DNA of 56,370 bases. Origin: Fusobacterium sp. (GTDB lineage: Bacteria > Fusobacteriota > Fusobacteriia > Fusobacteriales > Fusobacteriaceae). The position numbers were made by a program, and so were the translations under genes. Below the pieces are notes generated by a model that ran no database searches, was not told the DNA's origin, and worked only from the letters and a program-made list of their open reading frames with translations. The stretch spans positions 1-56,370 of the forward strand of contig NZ_JAUMYY010000006.1 of assembly GCF_030528405.1 (NCBI RefSeq), given 5' to 3'. This document shows, one piece after another, positions 17,951 to 27,952 of this stretch. How positions within the stretch are numbered: the first letter of the stretch is position 1; the number at the start of each line of letters is the position of its first letter.

Positions 17951-18385
17951 TTAATTAAATTTTTTTAGAAGTTCTCTATATTGTTTACACAATATTTTTA
18001 CCATTCCTTTTTTTATAAATTGATACCAAAAAAATTGCATTTTTTCCATAGCCCTCACAGAATCTATAAGCATTTTTTTCAAGAATTCATATTCCTCAAA
18101 ACTCACTTTTAATTCTTTGCTATCTTTATTAGCTGCCACATCACTTACATAATTCAGAAAATTATATACACCTGCATACTGATCTCCTGATGTTGTTTCA
18201 GAAAATTGTTTTTTTGCTTCATTTATAAATTTTACAAGAAGTTTCTTGTCTCCTTTTTCTAATTTTACTGAATACTTTCTTTTTGATTTTCCTATTTTTT
18301 GAATACTATTCATCATTCCCATCATAGATGAAACATTGTTCATCTCCATAGGATTCATAGTTGCTGGATTAACTCTCATTTTCAT
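17951..18385 (-). CDS. Met-rich hypothetical protein
   Basis: 144 aa, not recognised. The N-terminus is strikingly rich in Met and Asn (residues 1-28 hold nine Met), then Lys-rich basic helices; pI probably high. No signal peptide or membrane segment. GGAGGTG precedes ATG and overlaps the end of tsaC, so it is the last gene of the glmU-prs-tsaC operon. Confidence 0.7.
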   Translation of the reverse strand: MKMRVNPATMNPMEMNNVSSMMGMMNSIQKIGKSKRKYSVKLEKGDKKLLVKFINEAKKQFSETTSGDQYAGVYNFLNYVSDVAANKDSKELKVSFEEYEFLKKMLIDSVRAMEKMQFFWYQFIKKGMVKILCKQYRELLKKFN

Positions 18386-18387
18386 TT

Positions 18388-19041
18388 TTACACCTCCACT
18401 TCCCCAATAGTTTTTTCTATTTCATCCAAACTTATTGCTCCCTGTCTTAATACTTTAGGTACTTTTCCTGTCAAATCAATTATTGTTGACACTTCTCCTA
18501 TTTTACAATTTCCTCCATCTACAAGAATATCCACTCTATCTTTTATAATTTCACTTAATTCTTCATACGATCTAGGGCTTGCTTCTCCTGAAATATTAGC
18601 ACTCGTTGTCGCAAGTATGCCACCTGCTAAATCTATTATATCCAAGGCTAACTTTAAATTAGGAATTCTAATACCTACTGTATTACCGTTCGATACCATA
18701 ATATCTGGAACTATATCTTTCTTTTTTAAAATAATAGTCAATGCACCTGGCCAAAATTTTTTTGCTAATTTTTTAACTAAAATTTTTTCTTTATCGCTTA
18801 AATAAGCAATTTTATCTATTTTATCTACAGAACTTATAAGTGCTATAAGTGGAGATGAAAAATTTCTAGTTTTTACTTTATATATATTTTCTAAGGCTAT
18901 ATGATTAGTTATAATTGCCCCTAAGCCATAAACTGTATCTGTTGGATATATTATTAAACCACCATCCAAGATTTTTTCCTTCAGTAAATCCTTAGTTTCT
19001 CCACCGATAAATTCTAATTTTTTTTCTATTTTTAATTTCAT
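18388..19041 (-). CDS. tsaC: L-threonylcarbamoyladenylate synthase (TsaC/YrdC)
   Basis: 217 aa, single YrdC domain without the Sua5 C-terminal extension. KTRNFSSPLIAL, KKFWPGALTIIL and the TSANISGEASP segment are typical. It makes threonylcarbamoyl-AMP for the t6A37 modification of tRNAs. A TTG at 19056 would extend it by 5 codons and overlap prs, but ATG 19041 has AGGCGGG upstream and is preferred. It lies 7 nt after the prs stop. Confidence 0.9.
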   Translation of the reverse strand: MKLKIEKKLEFIGGETKDLLKEKILDGGLIIYPTDTVYGLGAIITNHIALENIYKVKTRNFSSPLIALISSVDKIDKIAYLSDKEKILVKKLAKKFWPGALTIILKKKDIVPDIMVSNGNTVGIRIPNLKLALDIIDLAGGILATTSANISGEASPRSYEELSEIIKDRVDILVDGGNCKIGEVSTIIDLTGKVPKVLRQGAISLDEIEKTIGEVEV

Positions 19042-19048
19042 AGCCCGC

Positions 19049-19999
19049 CTATTCAAATAATTCTGAAACTGATTTATTGTTCACTATTCTATCTATAGCA
19101 TCTGCAAGCACTGTATTTGCTGATATTATTTTAACTTTATCTATTCTTTTATATTCAGGAAGACAAATAGAATCAGTTACAACTATCTCTTTCAAGCCAC
19201 TTTTTTCTAATCTTTCAACTGCTGGATCTGAAAATACAGCATGTGAACAACATGCATAAGCTTCAACAGCTCCTCTTGATAAAATTGCATCTGCTCCATT
19301 TGTTATAGTTCCTGCTGTATCTACCATATCATCTATAAATATCGCAATCTTACCTTCAACTTCTCCTATCAGATTCATAACTTCAGACATATTTGGTTTC
19401 GGTCTTCTTTTATCAATTATAGCTATTTTACAATCTAATTTCTCAGCAAGTTTTCTAGCTCTTTTTACACCTCCAATGTCAGGAGAAACAACTACAACCT
19501 TATCACCGAAAAGTCCTTTTTCTTTAAAATACTTTGCCATTAATGGTAAAGCTTGCATATGATCAACAGGTATATCAAAAAAACCTTGAATTTGATCTGC
19601 ATGTAAATCCATAGTTACCACTCTATTTACTCCAGCAGTAGTCAATAAATTGGCAACCAGTTTAGATGTAATAGGTTCTCTTGGTTTAGACTTTCTGTCT
19701 TGTCTTGCATAACCATAATATGGAATTATTACATTTATAGTTTTAGCAGAAGCTCTTCTTAATGCATCAACAAAGATTAAAAGCTCCATTATATTTTCAT
19801 TTACTGGTTCAGATGTTGATTGTACAACAAATACATCTCTACCCCTTACAGTTTCTTCAATTTCAATATAAATTTCTCCATCCTTAAATCTAAGAATTTC
19901 TGATTTTCCTAATTCTAAGCCACATCTGTCAGCTATTTTCTTAGCCAATTCTAAGTTCGAATTACCTGCAAAGATCTTCACATTACTAAAACTTTTCAT
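19049..19999 (-). CDS. prs: Ribose-phosphate pyrophosphokinase
   Basis: 316 aa, usual class I length. ATP loop [12 protein letters not shown], metal-site [12 protein letters not shown], flexible [17 protein letters not shown] and the PRPP loop [13 protein letters not shown]. It makes PRPP for purine, pyrimidine and NAD synthesis. It begins right after glmU (its RBS lies in the glmU 3' end); the glmU-prs pairing is common in Firmicutes. Confidence 0.96.
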   Translation of the reverse strand: MKSFSNVKIFAGNSNLELAKKIADRCGLELGKSEILRFKDGEIYIEIEETVRGRDVFVVQSTSEPVNENIMELLIFVDALRRASAKTINVIIPYYGYARQDRKSKPREPITSKLVANLLTTAGVNRVVTMDLHADQIQGFFDIPVDHMQALPLMAKYFKEKGLFGDKVVVVSPDIGGVKRARKLAEKLDCKIAIIDKRRPKPNMSEVMNLIGEVEGKIAIFIDDMVDTAGTITNGADAILSRGAVEAYACCSHAVFSDPAVERLEKSGLKEIVVTDSICLPEYKRIDKVKIISANTVLADAIDRIVNNKSVSELFE

Positions 20000-20000
20000 T

Positions 20001-21347
20001 TTATTTTTTCCATCCTTCCTTTATTATTTGTTTACCTCTTGCAACTCCAAGAGCATTACTAGGAACATTTTTAGTTATTACAGAGCCTGCTCCTATTAAT
20101 GCATTGTCCCCTATTTCCACAGGTGCTACTAACATAGTATCACTACCTATAAAAACATTTTTACCTATAATTGTTTTAAATTTATTCTTACCATCATAGT
20201 TACAAGTTATAGTACCTGCACCTATATTAGTTTTTTCTCCAATATGTGAATCTCCTAAATAACTTAAGTGCCCTGCTTTTACTCCTTTTTCTAGAATAGA
20301 TTTTTTAGTTTCTACAAAATTTCCTATATGTACATTTTCTTTTAAATGAGTCTTTGGTCTTAAATGAGCAAAAGGCCCTATTGTTACCCCATCTTCTAAT
20401 ATACTTTCTTCTACTACAGAACTCTCTATCCTAATATTATTAAAAATCTTGCTATCTATAATTCTTGTATTAGAAAGAATCTGATTATTTTCTCCTATTT
20501 CAGTCTTACCTTGAATTATTACATTTGGATAAATTACTGTATCTATACCTATCTCTACCTCATCATCTATATAAGTAGTCGCTGGGTCAATAAGTATTAC
20601 TCCTTTTTCCATTAGATCTTTATTCTTTCTATCTCTTAAAATTTTTGAAACAAGTGCTAACTCAACCTTTGAGTTTACACCTTGTATTTCTATACTGTCT
20701 TCTAGTGAATAAGAGATGATTTCTTTACCTGAGCCTGATAAAATTTTTACTACATCAGTTAAATAATATTCTCCCTTCTCATTTTTATTATTTATTTGAG
20801 ATAAAGCATTAAGTAAATCTTCAGCTTTAAATATATAAACTCCAGCATTAACTTCTTTTACTTTTTTTTGTTCTTCACTTGCATCTTTCTCTTCTACAAT
20901 TCCCAAAACTTTTCCCGCTTCAGTTATAACTCTACCGTAACTAAAAGGATTTTCAAAATTAGCTGTTAAAATTATGCCATCAACTTTTCTCTCAAGATAT
21001 AAGTCATATAATTTCTTCAATGTTTCTGCTTTTAAAAGTGGTACATCTCCATTTAAAATTAAAACATCTCCTTTATATCCAGAGAGTTTCTTTTCAGCTT
21101 GCATAACAGCATGACCTGTCCCCAATTGCTCTTCTTGAACAACATAACTTATATCTCCAAAATAATTAAGAACTTGTTCCTTCTTATGCCCTAATATAAA
21201 AATTTTCTCCTCCACTTCAAGCTGACTCAAAGCACCTATAACTCTTGAAATTATAGGTTTTCCATGAGCTATATGCATTAGCTTTGAAATATTCGATTTC
21301 ATTCTAGTTCCTTTTCCAGCAGCCATAATAATCGCTTTTAAAGCCAT
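20001..21347 (-). CDS. glmU: Bifunctional UDP-GlcNAc pyrophosphorylase / GlcN-1-P acetyltransferase
   Basis: 448 aa. The N-terminal nucleotidyltransferase has [11 protein letters not shown] and ILNGDVPLL; from about residue 250 there is a left-handed beta-helix of hexapeptide repeats with [11 protein letters not shown] and [14 protein letters not shown]. It makes UDP-GlcNAc for peptidoglycan and lipopolysaccharide. Co-transcribed with the J-protein upstream (15 nt) and prs downstream. Confidence 0.96.
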   Translation of the reverse strand: MALKAIIMAAGKGTRMKSNISKLMHIAHGKPIISRVIGALSQLEVEEKIFILGHKKEQVLNYFGDISYVVQEEQLGTGHAVMQAEKKLSGYKGDVLILNGDVPLLKAETLKKLYDLYLERKVDGIILTANFENPFSYGRVITEAGKVLGIVEEKDASEEQKKVKEVNAGVYIFKAEDLLNALSQINNKNEKGEYYLTDVVKILSGSGKEIISYSLEDSIEIQGVNSKVELALVSKILRDRKNKDLMEKGVILIDPATTYIDDEVEIGIDTVIYPNVIIQGKTEIGENNQILSNTRIIDSKIFNNIRIESSVVEESILEDGVTIGPFAHLRPKTHLKENVHIGNFVETKKSILEKGVKAGHLSYLGDSHIGEKTNIGAGTITCNYDGKNKFKTIIGKNVFIGSDTMLVAPVEIGDNALIGAGSVITKNVPSNALGVARGKQIIKEGWKK

Positions 21348-21362
21348 TAGTCCTCCATTTTC

Positions 21363-21911
21363 TTATGAAAAATCCTTTGTCAGATTATCATAAGCCTCGT
21401 TTATTTTCTTTAATTTTTCTTCATGATATTTTTTTTCTTGCTCACTAGCATTAGTAAATCTATCTGGATGATTTTCTTTAACTTTTCTTAAATAAGCTTT
21501 TCTTAACTCTTCTTTGGTAGAATCTTTACTCACACCCAATTCTCTATAATATTCATCTTTATTTAATGTCCAAGTATTGGTTGCTGAATTTCCTTGGTTA
21601 TATCTTCCATATCCCCCATAACTTGTATTTTGTCGGTATGCATTTTGTCCATAAAATTGCCTAAAAAATTCCTCAGCATCTTTTGTACTATATGTTCTGT
21701 AATATGTTGTCCTTTTTGTCTGTTTAGGTGTAGATAATTTTTTTATAAACCAAATAATTACAAATACCCAGAAAAAATTTATCACTACCCAGCCAAATAT
21801 CCAAAATAATATACCTATTATTATTAAACCAGGTAAAATCTGTATTGTTTTTTGTAGTCCTACTGAAATAACAAATATAAAAAATACTATTACCAGTAGT
21901 GTAGGTAACAT
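21363..21911 (-). CDS. Membrane-anchored DnaJ-domain protein
   Basis: About 182 aa. Two or three N-terminal membrane segments (to about residue 60), a Tyr/Gly/Asn-rich linker (NTSYGGYGRYNQGNS) and a C-terminal J domain (about 120-180) with the HPD motif in ENHPDRF. It should recruit and stimulate DnaK at the membrane. A GTG at 21920 could add three codons; AAGGTGG lies 5-6 nt before ATG 21911. Client unknown. It sits between a 65-aa membrane protein and glmU. Confidence 0.85.
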   Translation of the reverse strand: MLPTLLVIVFFIFVISVGLQKTIQILPGLIIIGILFWIFGWVVINFFWVFVIIWFIKKLSTPKQTKRTTYYRTYSTKDAEEFFRQFYGQNAYRQNTSYGGYGRYNQGNSATNTWTLNKDEYYRELGVSKDSTKEELRKAYLRKVKENHPDRFTNASEQEKKYHEEKLKKINEAYDNLTKDFS

Positions 21912-21928
21912 TGTATCCACCTTACCCC

Positions 21929-22126
21929 CTAATGATTTAAATTATTTAAGTTATCTAAATAAAAAGCTATTATAAGCAAAATATAATTCATTAATAGCAA
22001 CAGAGCTATAGCTATCCCTATTAATAAAATAATGTTTTTTAAATTTATTTTTCTTATAAACTTTCTTTTTACCCAAAGTAAAATGCTTAAAACCAAAATT
22101 ATCTGAAATAATAAAATTATAAACAT
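21929..22126 (-). CDS. Small two-helix membrane protein
   Basis: 65 aa: two hydrophobic helices (about 2-17 and 32-57) separated by a basic loop KRKFIRKINLKN. AAGGGAGAG precedes ATG. First gene of the operon, just upstream of the membrane J-protein, suggesting a joint membrane role. No family recognised. Confidence 0.7.
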   Translation of the reverse strand: MFIILLFQIILVLSILLWVKRKFIRKINLKNIILLIGIAIALLLLMNYILLIIAFYLDNLNNLNH

Positions 22127-22165
22127 TCACTCTCCCTTAAAATTTTTAGATAAAACTCCATTTTA

Positions 22166-22195
22166 ATTATAACACAGATGAATATTTTTTTACAA
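22166..22195 (-). promoter_or_regulatory. Promoter of the glmU-prs-tsaC operon
   Basis: Minus strand TTGTAA (22190-22195), 18-nt spacer, TATAAT (22166-22171) with upstream TG (extended -10). It lies just past the permease stop and 40 nt before the 65-aa protein start. Confidence 0.75.
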
Positions 22196-22206
22196 CTTGT
22201 GGAACA

Positions 22207-23553
22207 TTATTTTAATATAAAATGCAACAAAAATAATATAAACATTAACCAAACGCTTATTTTTACATCTTTAACATCTTTTGTTAATATTTTGGAAAAT
22301 ACATAAACTATCAGACCTGCTGCTATTCCATCAGGAATAGAGTAGCTTAAAATCATTATAATTATAGTTACAAAGCCTGAGGCAGCTGATGAAAAATCAT
22401 CCCAATCTATTTTTGAAAGCTGTGTCACCATTAAGATTCCAACACATATTAAAGAAGGGGCTATTATTGGTTCTAATAATCTTCCATCTATCGCTATAGG
22501 AGAAGCTATTGTTACAAGTGGCGTAAATACCCATGATATTAAAAACCATATACCTGTAACTATTGCAGTCAATCCTGTTCTTCCTCCTGCTGCAACACCG
22601 CTTGTTGACTCCGTAAGAGTTGTAATTGTTGAAGTTCCTAAAATTGACCCTATGACTGTACCTACTGCATCACTGAATAGCATCTTTTTCATTTCATACT
22701 TTTTATCTACAGTACTCTCTATTTTATTTGTTATTGCGACTAAAGTTCCTGCTGTATCAAAAAAATCTACAAAGAAAAAGGTAAAAATCAAAAATATTGC
22801 CTTTGGTTTATTAATTAAACTTTTTAATCCCTCACTAAATTCTCCCAAATGATTTAAATTATTATTTAATTTTATAATTTCATTTGAAAAAGTTGGCATA
22901 CCTTCAACTCCAAATTTCCCTAATATTATTCCAACAAAGCCTGTTATCAAAAGTCCTAGGAAAACTGCTGCTTCTATTTTTCTACTCATAAAAATAATTG
23001 TTAACAAAAATCCAAATATTGCCAGCAAAACTGTGGGATTTTTTAAATTTCCTAATGTTACTATAGTTGCTGAGCTAGGAACAACTATTCCAGCTTTTAC
23101 CAATCCTATTAAAGCTATAAAAAAACCTGTTCCCGCTCCTATGCTTTGTTTTAAATTTTTAGGAATGGAGTTAATTATTTTATCTCTTATTCCTGTTAAA
23201 GATAATAATATAAAAAAACTGCCTGATAGAAAAACCATAGCTAAAGCTTCTTGATAACTATAACCATAAAGTTTTACAACAATAAAAGCAAAAAAAGAAT
23301 TTGAACCCATACCAGGAGCTAAACCTAAGGGTGCATTGGCATATAAGCCCATTACAAAACATGCTATGGCAGACGAAATAGCCGTTGCTAAAAATACTGA
23401 GTTAAAATTCATTCCTGTAGAGCTTAAAATTATAGTGTTAACTCCTAAAATATAAGCCATTGTTAGAAAATTTGTTGTTCCTGCTATTATTTCTTTTCTT
23501 ATATCGGTTCCAAAATCATTTATTTTAAAGTAAGATTTAATAAGTGCTTCCAT
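22207..23553 (-). CDS. NCS2 (AzgA-like) purine permease
   Basis: 448 aa, about 12-14 membrane segments. Family signatures GLYANAPLGLAPGMGSNSFF (about 69-88), a FFFVDFFDTAGTLV segment and TTLTESTSGVAAGGRTGLTA. It belongs to the AzgA/PbuG branch that imports adenine, guanine or hypoxanthine with a cation. Substrate is not decided by sequence. GGGGGG serves as RBS. It lies downstream of gltX behind a repeat element. Confidence 0.9.
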   Translation of the reverse strand: MEALIKSYFKINDFGTDIRKEIIAGTTNFLTMAYILGVNTIILSSTGMNFNSVFLATAISSAIACFVMGLYANAPLGLAPGMGSNSFFAFIVVKLYGYSYQEALAMVFLSGSFFILLSLTGIRDKIINSIPKNLKQSIGAGTGFFIALIGLVKAGIVVPSSATIVTLGNLKNPTVLLAIFGFLLTIIFMSRKIEAAVFLGLLITGFVGIILGKFGVEGMPTFSNEIIKLNNNLNHLGEFSEGLKSLINKPKAIFLIFTFFFVDFFDTAGTLVAITNKIESTVDKKYEMKKMLFSDAVGTVIGSILGTSTITTLTESTSGVAAGGRTGLTAIVTGIWFLISWVFTPLVTIASPIAIDGRLLEPIIAPSLICVGILMVTQLSKIDWDDFSSAASGFVTIIIMILSYSIPDGIAAGLIVYVFSKILTKDVKDVKISVWLMFILFLLHFILK

Positions 23554-23581
23554 TATCCCCCCAATTTTTTTAAAAAAAGAA

Positions 23582-23661
23582 GGGGCTATTGTAAATTTGA
23601 ATTTAAAGTTCTTTGCTTAACATACAAATAACTTACTTAATCATTAAAATACAATAACTCC
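23582..23661. repeat. GGCTATTG element (copy 3)
   Basis: GGGGCTATTGTAAATTTGAA and the inverse GGAGTTATTGTATTTTAA lie between gltX (3' end) and the purine permease. The inner AAAGTTCTTTGCTTA resembles the inner AAAGTTTTGCTTAGT of copies 1 and 4. Confidence 0.65.
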
Positions 23662-23673
23662 ATCTTTTAAATT

Positions 23674-25194
23674 TTACAGTTTTATATCATATTTAGTAAT
23701 TGTGCTTTTTATTCTCTTTAAAGCTCTTTCTTTCCCTATAACATATAAAATATTATATAAATCCGCTCCCTTTGATTGACCAGTCAAAACTGCTCTAAGT
23801 GGCATATATACTTTTCCTGGTCCTCCTTCGATTTCATCTAACAAAGAATGAAGCAACTCTTTTGCTTCATCAGGAGTAAAGCTATCTTTATCCCAGTTTT
23901 CTAATTTATCAATAAAAGTTTTTATAGATTTTTTTCCTGCTTCATCTTCTAAAGAAGATAAAAGTCTTTCTATACCTTTCCTTTCTTTTTTGTCCATATC
24001 TTCTCTAAGTTCTGGCAAATCAAATTCATCAATAAAGAAAAATTTAGAGTTTCCCGCTAGTTCCTTCAAAGTTTTTGCTCCTTCTCTTTCTATTTCAACT
24101 ACTTTCTTTAAAGTTTCAAATTCTTTTTCAGAAAGATTTTCATCTTTTAAATAATTTTCTTTAATAAAGAAAGGAATAGTTAACCTTGTCAGTTCATCTA
24201 AATCTTTTAGTTTCATCTGTTGATTGTTTACCCAGCCTAATTTTACAAGATCAAAAACTGGACCACCAAGAGATACCTTATCTATATTAAAATTCTTTTT
24301 AAAATCCTCAAGACTGAATATTTCTACATTATCTCCATAAGAATAACCCATTAAACCTAGGAAATTTATAAGCCCTTCTTTCAAATACCCCTCTTCCTTA
24401 TACCAAATCAAAGAAACTGGATTTTTTCTCTTAGAAATTTTAGTTCTGTCATCATTTCTCAAAAGAGGCATGTGTATAAATTCTGGAGCTTCCCAGCCAA
24501 AGGCCTTGTAAAGTTGAATATGTTTTGGAGTTGAAGGTATCCATTCTTCTGCTCTTATAACATGTGTAATCCCCATCAAGTGGTCATCAACTATATTTGC
24601 CAAATGATATGTAGGATAACCGTCAGCCTTTAAAAGAACTTGATCATCTATCTTACTATTTTCAAAAACAACATCTCCTCTCAATCTGTCATGAATGATT
24701 GTTTCTCCTTCATAAGGCATTTTTAATCTAATTACATAGGGTACTCCTGCAGCAATCTTTGCATCAATTTCTTCTTGAGAAAGAGATCTGCAATGTCCAT
24801 CATAGCCTGGTGCTTTTCCCATCGCTTTTTGCCTTTCTCTTAGATTTTCTAATCTTTCGTGATCGCAAAAGCAATAATAAGCTCCCCCCTTTTCAACTAA
24901 TTCTTTTGCATATTTTCCATATAAATCAAATCTCTCAGATTGCCTATAAGGGCCATAGTCCCCTCCAACATCTGGTCCTTCTGAATAATTTAAATCTAAC
25001 CATTTTAGTGAATCAAAAATCATTTGCTCAGAACCTTCTGTATATCTTGTTCTGTCTGTATCTTCTATTCTTAAAATGAAATCACCATCGTGTGATGCAG
25101 AAAAACCTATGTTAAACAAAGCAATGTATGCTGTTCCAACATGCGGATCCCCAGTAGGTGACGGAGCAACTCTTGTTCTAACTCTCTTTTTCAT
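23674..25194 (-). CDS. gltX: Glutamyl-tRNA synthetase
   Basis: 506 aa, class I. The HIGH equivalent is in [14 protein letters not shown] near the N-terminus and the KMSKS equivalent is KISKR in [11 protein letters not shown]; a C-terminal anticodon-binding domain follows. It charges tRNA-Glu. A TTG two codons upstream (25200) keeps the frame open, but the AGGGG spacing fits ATG 25194. Whether it also charges tRNA-Gln (with GatCAB) cannot be read here. Confidence 0.95.
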   Translation of the reverse strand: MKKRVRTRVAPSPTGDPHVGTAYIALFNIGFSASHDGDFILRIEDTDRTRYTEGSEQMIFDSLKWLDLNYSEGPDVGGDYGPYRQSERFDLYGKYAKELVEKGGAYYCFCDHERLENLRERQKAMGKAPGYDGHCRSLSQEEIDAKIAAGVPYVIRLKMPYEGETIIHDRLRGDVVFENSKIDDQVLLKADGYPTYHLANIVDDHLMGITHVIRAEEWIPSTPKHIQLYKAFGWEAPEFIHMPLLRNDDRTKISKRKNPVSLIWYKEEGYLKEGLINFLGLMGYSYGDNVEIFSLEDFKKNFNIDKVSLGGPVFDLVKLGWVNNQQMKLKDLDELTRLTIPFFIKENYLKDENLSEKEFETLKKVVEIEREGAKTLKELAGNSKFFFIDEFDLPELREDMDKKERKGIERLLSSLEDEAGKKSIKTFIDKLENWDKDSFTPDEAKELLHSLLDEIEGGPGKVYMPLRAVLTGQSKGADLYNILYVIGKERALKRIKSTITKYDIKL

Positions 25195-25298
25195 ATACAA
25201 TCCCCTCTTTATATCTTAAATTTTTCTATTTCTAATTCTATCATAAGTATAGACAATTTTAAAGATTTTTATAGATCTTTTTTATTCATAGAAAAATA

Positions 25299-25452
25299 AA
25301 GCTGTTACACTTTAAAGACTTCATCTGTTTTTATAAGTTGCTCCTTCATAATAATTCCAGTATTTTTATCAAAGCTATATTTTTTTAAAATATCGAAATT
25401 TTATATTTAGAGAACTAAGCAAAACTTTTTAAAATCTATTTGCAACAGCTCA
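25299..25452. repeat. GCTGTTGC element, long form (copy 4)
   Basis: On the minus strand it begins GAGCTGTTGCAAAT and ends TGTAACAGCTTT. The inner AAAGTTTTGCTTAGTTCTC matches copy 1. It lies between the TRAP permease stop and gltX. It encloses a short coding-like stretch listed separately. Confidence 0.65.
25305..25400 (-). pseudogene. Possible coding relic inside repeat copy 4
   Basis: 31 sense codons ending in TAA with no start-codon context. The product reads like the C-terminus of a real protein (KYSFDKNTGIIMKEQLIK, then TDEVFKV). It may be the tail of a gene lost when the element inserted or recombined. Family not recognised, and chance cannot be excluded at this length. Confidence 0.35.
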
Positions 25453-25483
25453 TACAAATTTTATTTATCTTTTTTTCTAAAAG

Positions 25484-27445
25484 TTAAACTGCAACATTAC
25501 TATGCTTTTTAGCTAGTAGTTTTTGCACTGCTACAGCTACTATAAAAGTTCCAACTCCTAATAAATCTGTTAATAAAGAGCTATCTATCAATAAAAATGC
25601 TCCAGCTAGCATAATAATCCTCATCAATACATTTACCTTTGTATATAAGAATCCTTCTACCGCTGCACTTATTAAAAATACTCCTACACAAGCTGTTAAT
25701 GCAACTTGTATTCCTTGAATAAATGTTGTATCTATCAATAATAATTGATTATTATATACAAACATATACGGAATTATAAAGCCTGCTAATGCAAGTTTTA
25801 CAGATACAATACCAGTTTTCATAGGGTTTCCACCCGATATTCCTGCTGCTGCAAAAGAAGCTAAAGCAACTGGTGGAGTAATATTTGCAAACATTGCAAA
25901 GTAAAAACAGAATAAATGAGCTGCTAAAGGTCTTATTCCCAATTCTATAAGTGCAGGAGCTGCTATTGTAACAGTTATAATATAAGCTGGTATACTTGGA
26001 AGACCCATACCTAATATCATACAAGTAACCATAGTAAATACTAAAGTCAGCATTAAACTTTTTCCACCTAATGAAATTATAGTACTTGCCATATTAATTG
26101 TGAAACCTGTTAAGCTAGAAACCCCTATAACTATACCTACGCAAGCACAAGCTATTGCAACTGATACAGTTGACTTAGCTGAAGCTATAAAAGCTTGCTC
26201 TATATCTTTTAAATTCATACGAGTTTCTTTTTTCAACTGTGCTACAACTATTGTTATTAAAATAGTTAAAAAAGCTCCCTTTATAACTGTATAACCACTA
26301 AAAAATAACATATATACTAAGAATATAATAGGAATTACTAAGTGACCATAAATTTTCATAGTTTCTTTTACATTAGGAAGTTGATCCTTTGGCATTCCAT
26401 CCAACTTATCTTTTGAAGCTCTCATTTGAATTTGGAATATAATTCCCAAATAATATATAAGAGCTGGTATTGCTGCTGAAACAACAATCACTTTATATTT
26501 TATACCTAAAGTTTCCGCCATTATAAACGCTGCAGCTCCCATTATAGGTGGTAGTAATTGTCCTCCCACTGATGCTGTTGAAGAAACTGCCCCTGAAAAT
26601 TCTTTACTATAACCTATTTTTTTCATAAGTGGAATAGTAAAAGCTCCTGTTGTAACAACATTTGCTATAGCGGAACCGTTTATACTACCAAGTAAACCTG
26701 CTGCAATTACAGCCACTTTTGCTGGTCCCCCTTTAGTATGCCCAGCTAATCCTATTGCTATATCATTAAAAAATTTACCCATTCCACACTTATTCATTAC
26801 TTCCCCAAAAACTATGAATAGGAATATATATGTTGATGCAACATTTACAGATGTACCATATATTCCTTCTGTATTTGAAAATAAATGTCCTATAAGCTTA
26901 GTCCACTGAAAACCTCTATGTAAAAATAAGCCTGGAACATTTATAGGTATAAGCCCCTGTCTTGCTCCCATAAGTGCATATATCATAAAAATTATCCCTA
27001 TTAAAGGAAGAGCCCAACCTGTTATACGTCTAGATGCTTCTATTACAAGTAAAACAAGTATTGTACCCATAATTACATCCATTTGATTTGCATCTCCAAC
27101 TCTATCAATTATAGCTTGATAATTAACCCACATATATGTTGGAATAGCAACTGATAGTATCATAAATATATAATCATACCAAGCAATAAATTTTCTACTT
27201 GATTTTTTAAATGCTGGATATATAGCAAAGGTCATAAATAAAATCATTCCAACATGTATAGAACGATGCCTTAAAGTTTCTGGTCTTATATATCCAGATG
27301 CATAGGCTAGATGATAGAAAGTAACTATTAGAGCTATCCATTTTAATGCTTTCTCAACAATGGGACTTACAAAATTTCTAGTTCTGCTTTCTTTTTCAAA
27401 TTCCTCTAGCAGAGCTTGCTTATCTATTTTTTCTTCTTTTATCAC
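25484..27445 (-). CDS. TRAP transporter fused permease (4TM/12TM)
   Basis: 653 aa, about 16-18 membrane segments. The N-terminal part (about 30-200) is the small DctQ-like domain; the rest is the DctM-like large subunit with GGPAKVAVIAAGLLGSINGS, STASVGGQLLPPIMGAAAF and a GMGLPSIPAYI segment typical of TAXI-TRAP fusions. It is expected to import a carboxylate, possibly glutamate or 2-oxoglutarate, with Na+. It follows the binding protein and DUF1850 genes. Confidence 0.93.
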   Translation of the reverse strand: MIKEEKIDKQALLEEFEKESRTRNFVSPIVEKALKWIALIVTFYHLAYASGYIRPETLRHRSIHVGMILFMTFAIYPAFKKSSRKFIAWYDYIFMILSVAIPTYMWVNYQAIIDRVGDANQMDVIMGTILVLLVIEASRRITGWALPLIGIIFMIYALMGARQGLIPINVPGLFLHRGFQWTKLIGHLFSNTEGIYGTSVNVASTYIFLFIVFGEVMNKCGMGKFFNDIAIGLAGHTKGGPAKVAVIAAGLLGSINGSAIANVVTTGAFTIPLMKKIGYSKEFSGAVSSTASVGGQLLPPIMGAAAFIMAETLGIKYKVIVVSAAIPALIYYLGIIFQIQMRASKDKLDGMPKDQLPNVKETMKIYGHLVIPIIFLVYMLFFSGYTVIKGAFLTILITIVVAQLKKETRMNLKDIEQAFIASAKSTVSVAIACACVGIVIGVSSLTGFTINMASTIISLGGKSLMLTLVFTMVTCMILGMGLPSIPAYIITVTIAAPALIELGIRPLAAHLFCFYFAMFANITPPVALASFAAAGISGGNPMKTGIVSVKLALAGFIIPYMFVYNNQLLLIDTTFIQGIQVALTACVGVFLISAAVEGFLYTKVNVLMRIIMLAGAFLLIDSSLLTDLLGVGTFIVAVAVQKLLAKKHSNVAV

Positions 27446-27463
27446 AATATTTCCCTCATTTCT

Positions 27464-27919
27464 TTATTTTATTGATAGTTTTATTTTTTCTCTCTCAGGG
27501 AGTTCCTCTCCTTTTATAATTTCTCTTTCGTTAATCAAAATTTTTTTTAGTTGTTTTTTAGAATTAATCCAATTAAACTCTTTAAAACTACTACTTTTTA
27601 TATTTTCCATATAGATCATCCCATCTTCATATCTATAGGTGCAATCCATTTCAGCTGGTATCCCTGCTCCAAATCCCTCTACTGCAATAGTAAATAGTTC
27701 AAAGGTATTTTTATCTGTCAGTTTATAATATTCTTTCCATACAATATGCTCAAATGAGTGTTCCCATTCAAAAGATACAATATCTCCTTTTTTTATTCCC
27801 TGACTTAAATAAATTTCTTTTGTTATTTGATTAGAAATTTCTATTTTCTTAGAACAAGCATACAACAAAAAGAGAATAAAAAAAAATACGACTATTTTAA
27901 TTAATCTCATTCTCCTCAT
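27464..27919 (-). CDS. DUF1850 protein, probable lipoprotein
   Basis: 151 aa. N-terminal hydrophobic segment ending LLYA-C22, a slightly irregular lipobox. The core has FEWEHSFEHIVWKEYYKL and FGAGIPAEM, the pattern of DUF1850. Such proteins are known mainly between TAXI binding-protein and fused TRAP permease genes, as here. Role unknown, perhaps an accessory component. ATG 27919 or ATG 27910 could start it; the SD-like GAGGAGA lies between them. Confidence 0.8.
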   Translation of the reverse strand: MRRMRLIKIVVFFFILFLLYACSKKIEISNQITKEIYLSQGIKKGDIVSFEWEHSFEHIVWKEYYKLTDKNTFELFTIAVEGFGAGIPAEMDCTYRYEDGMIYMENIKSSSFKEFNWINSKKQLKKILINEREIIKGEELPEREKIKLSIK

Positions 27920-27952
27920 AATCAGTCGTTTTTCCTTTTTTTATTAAATTGT

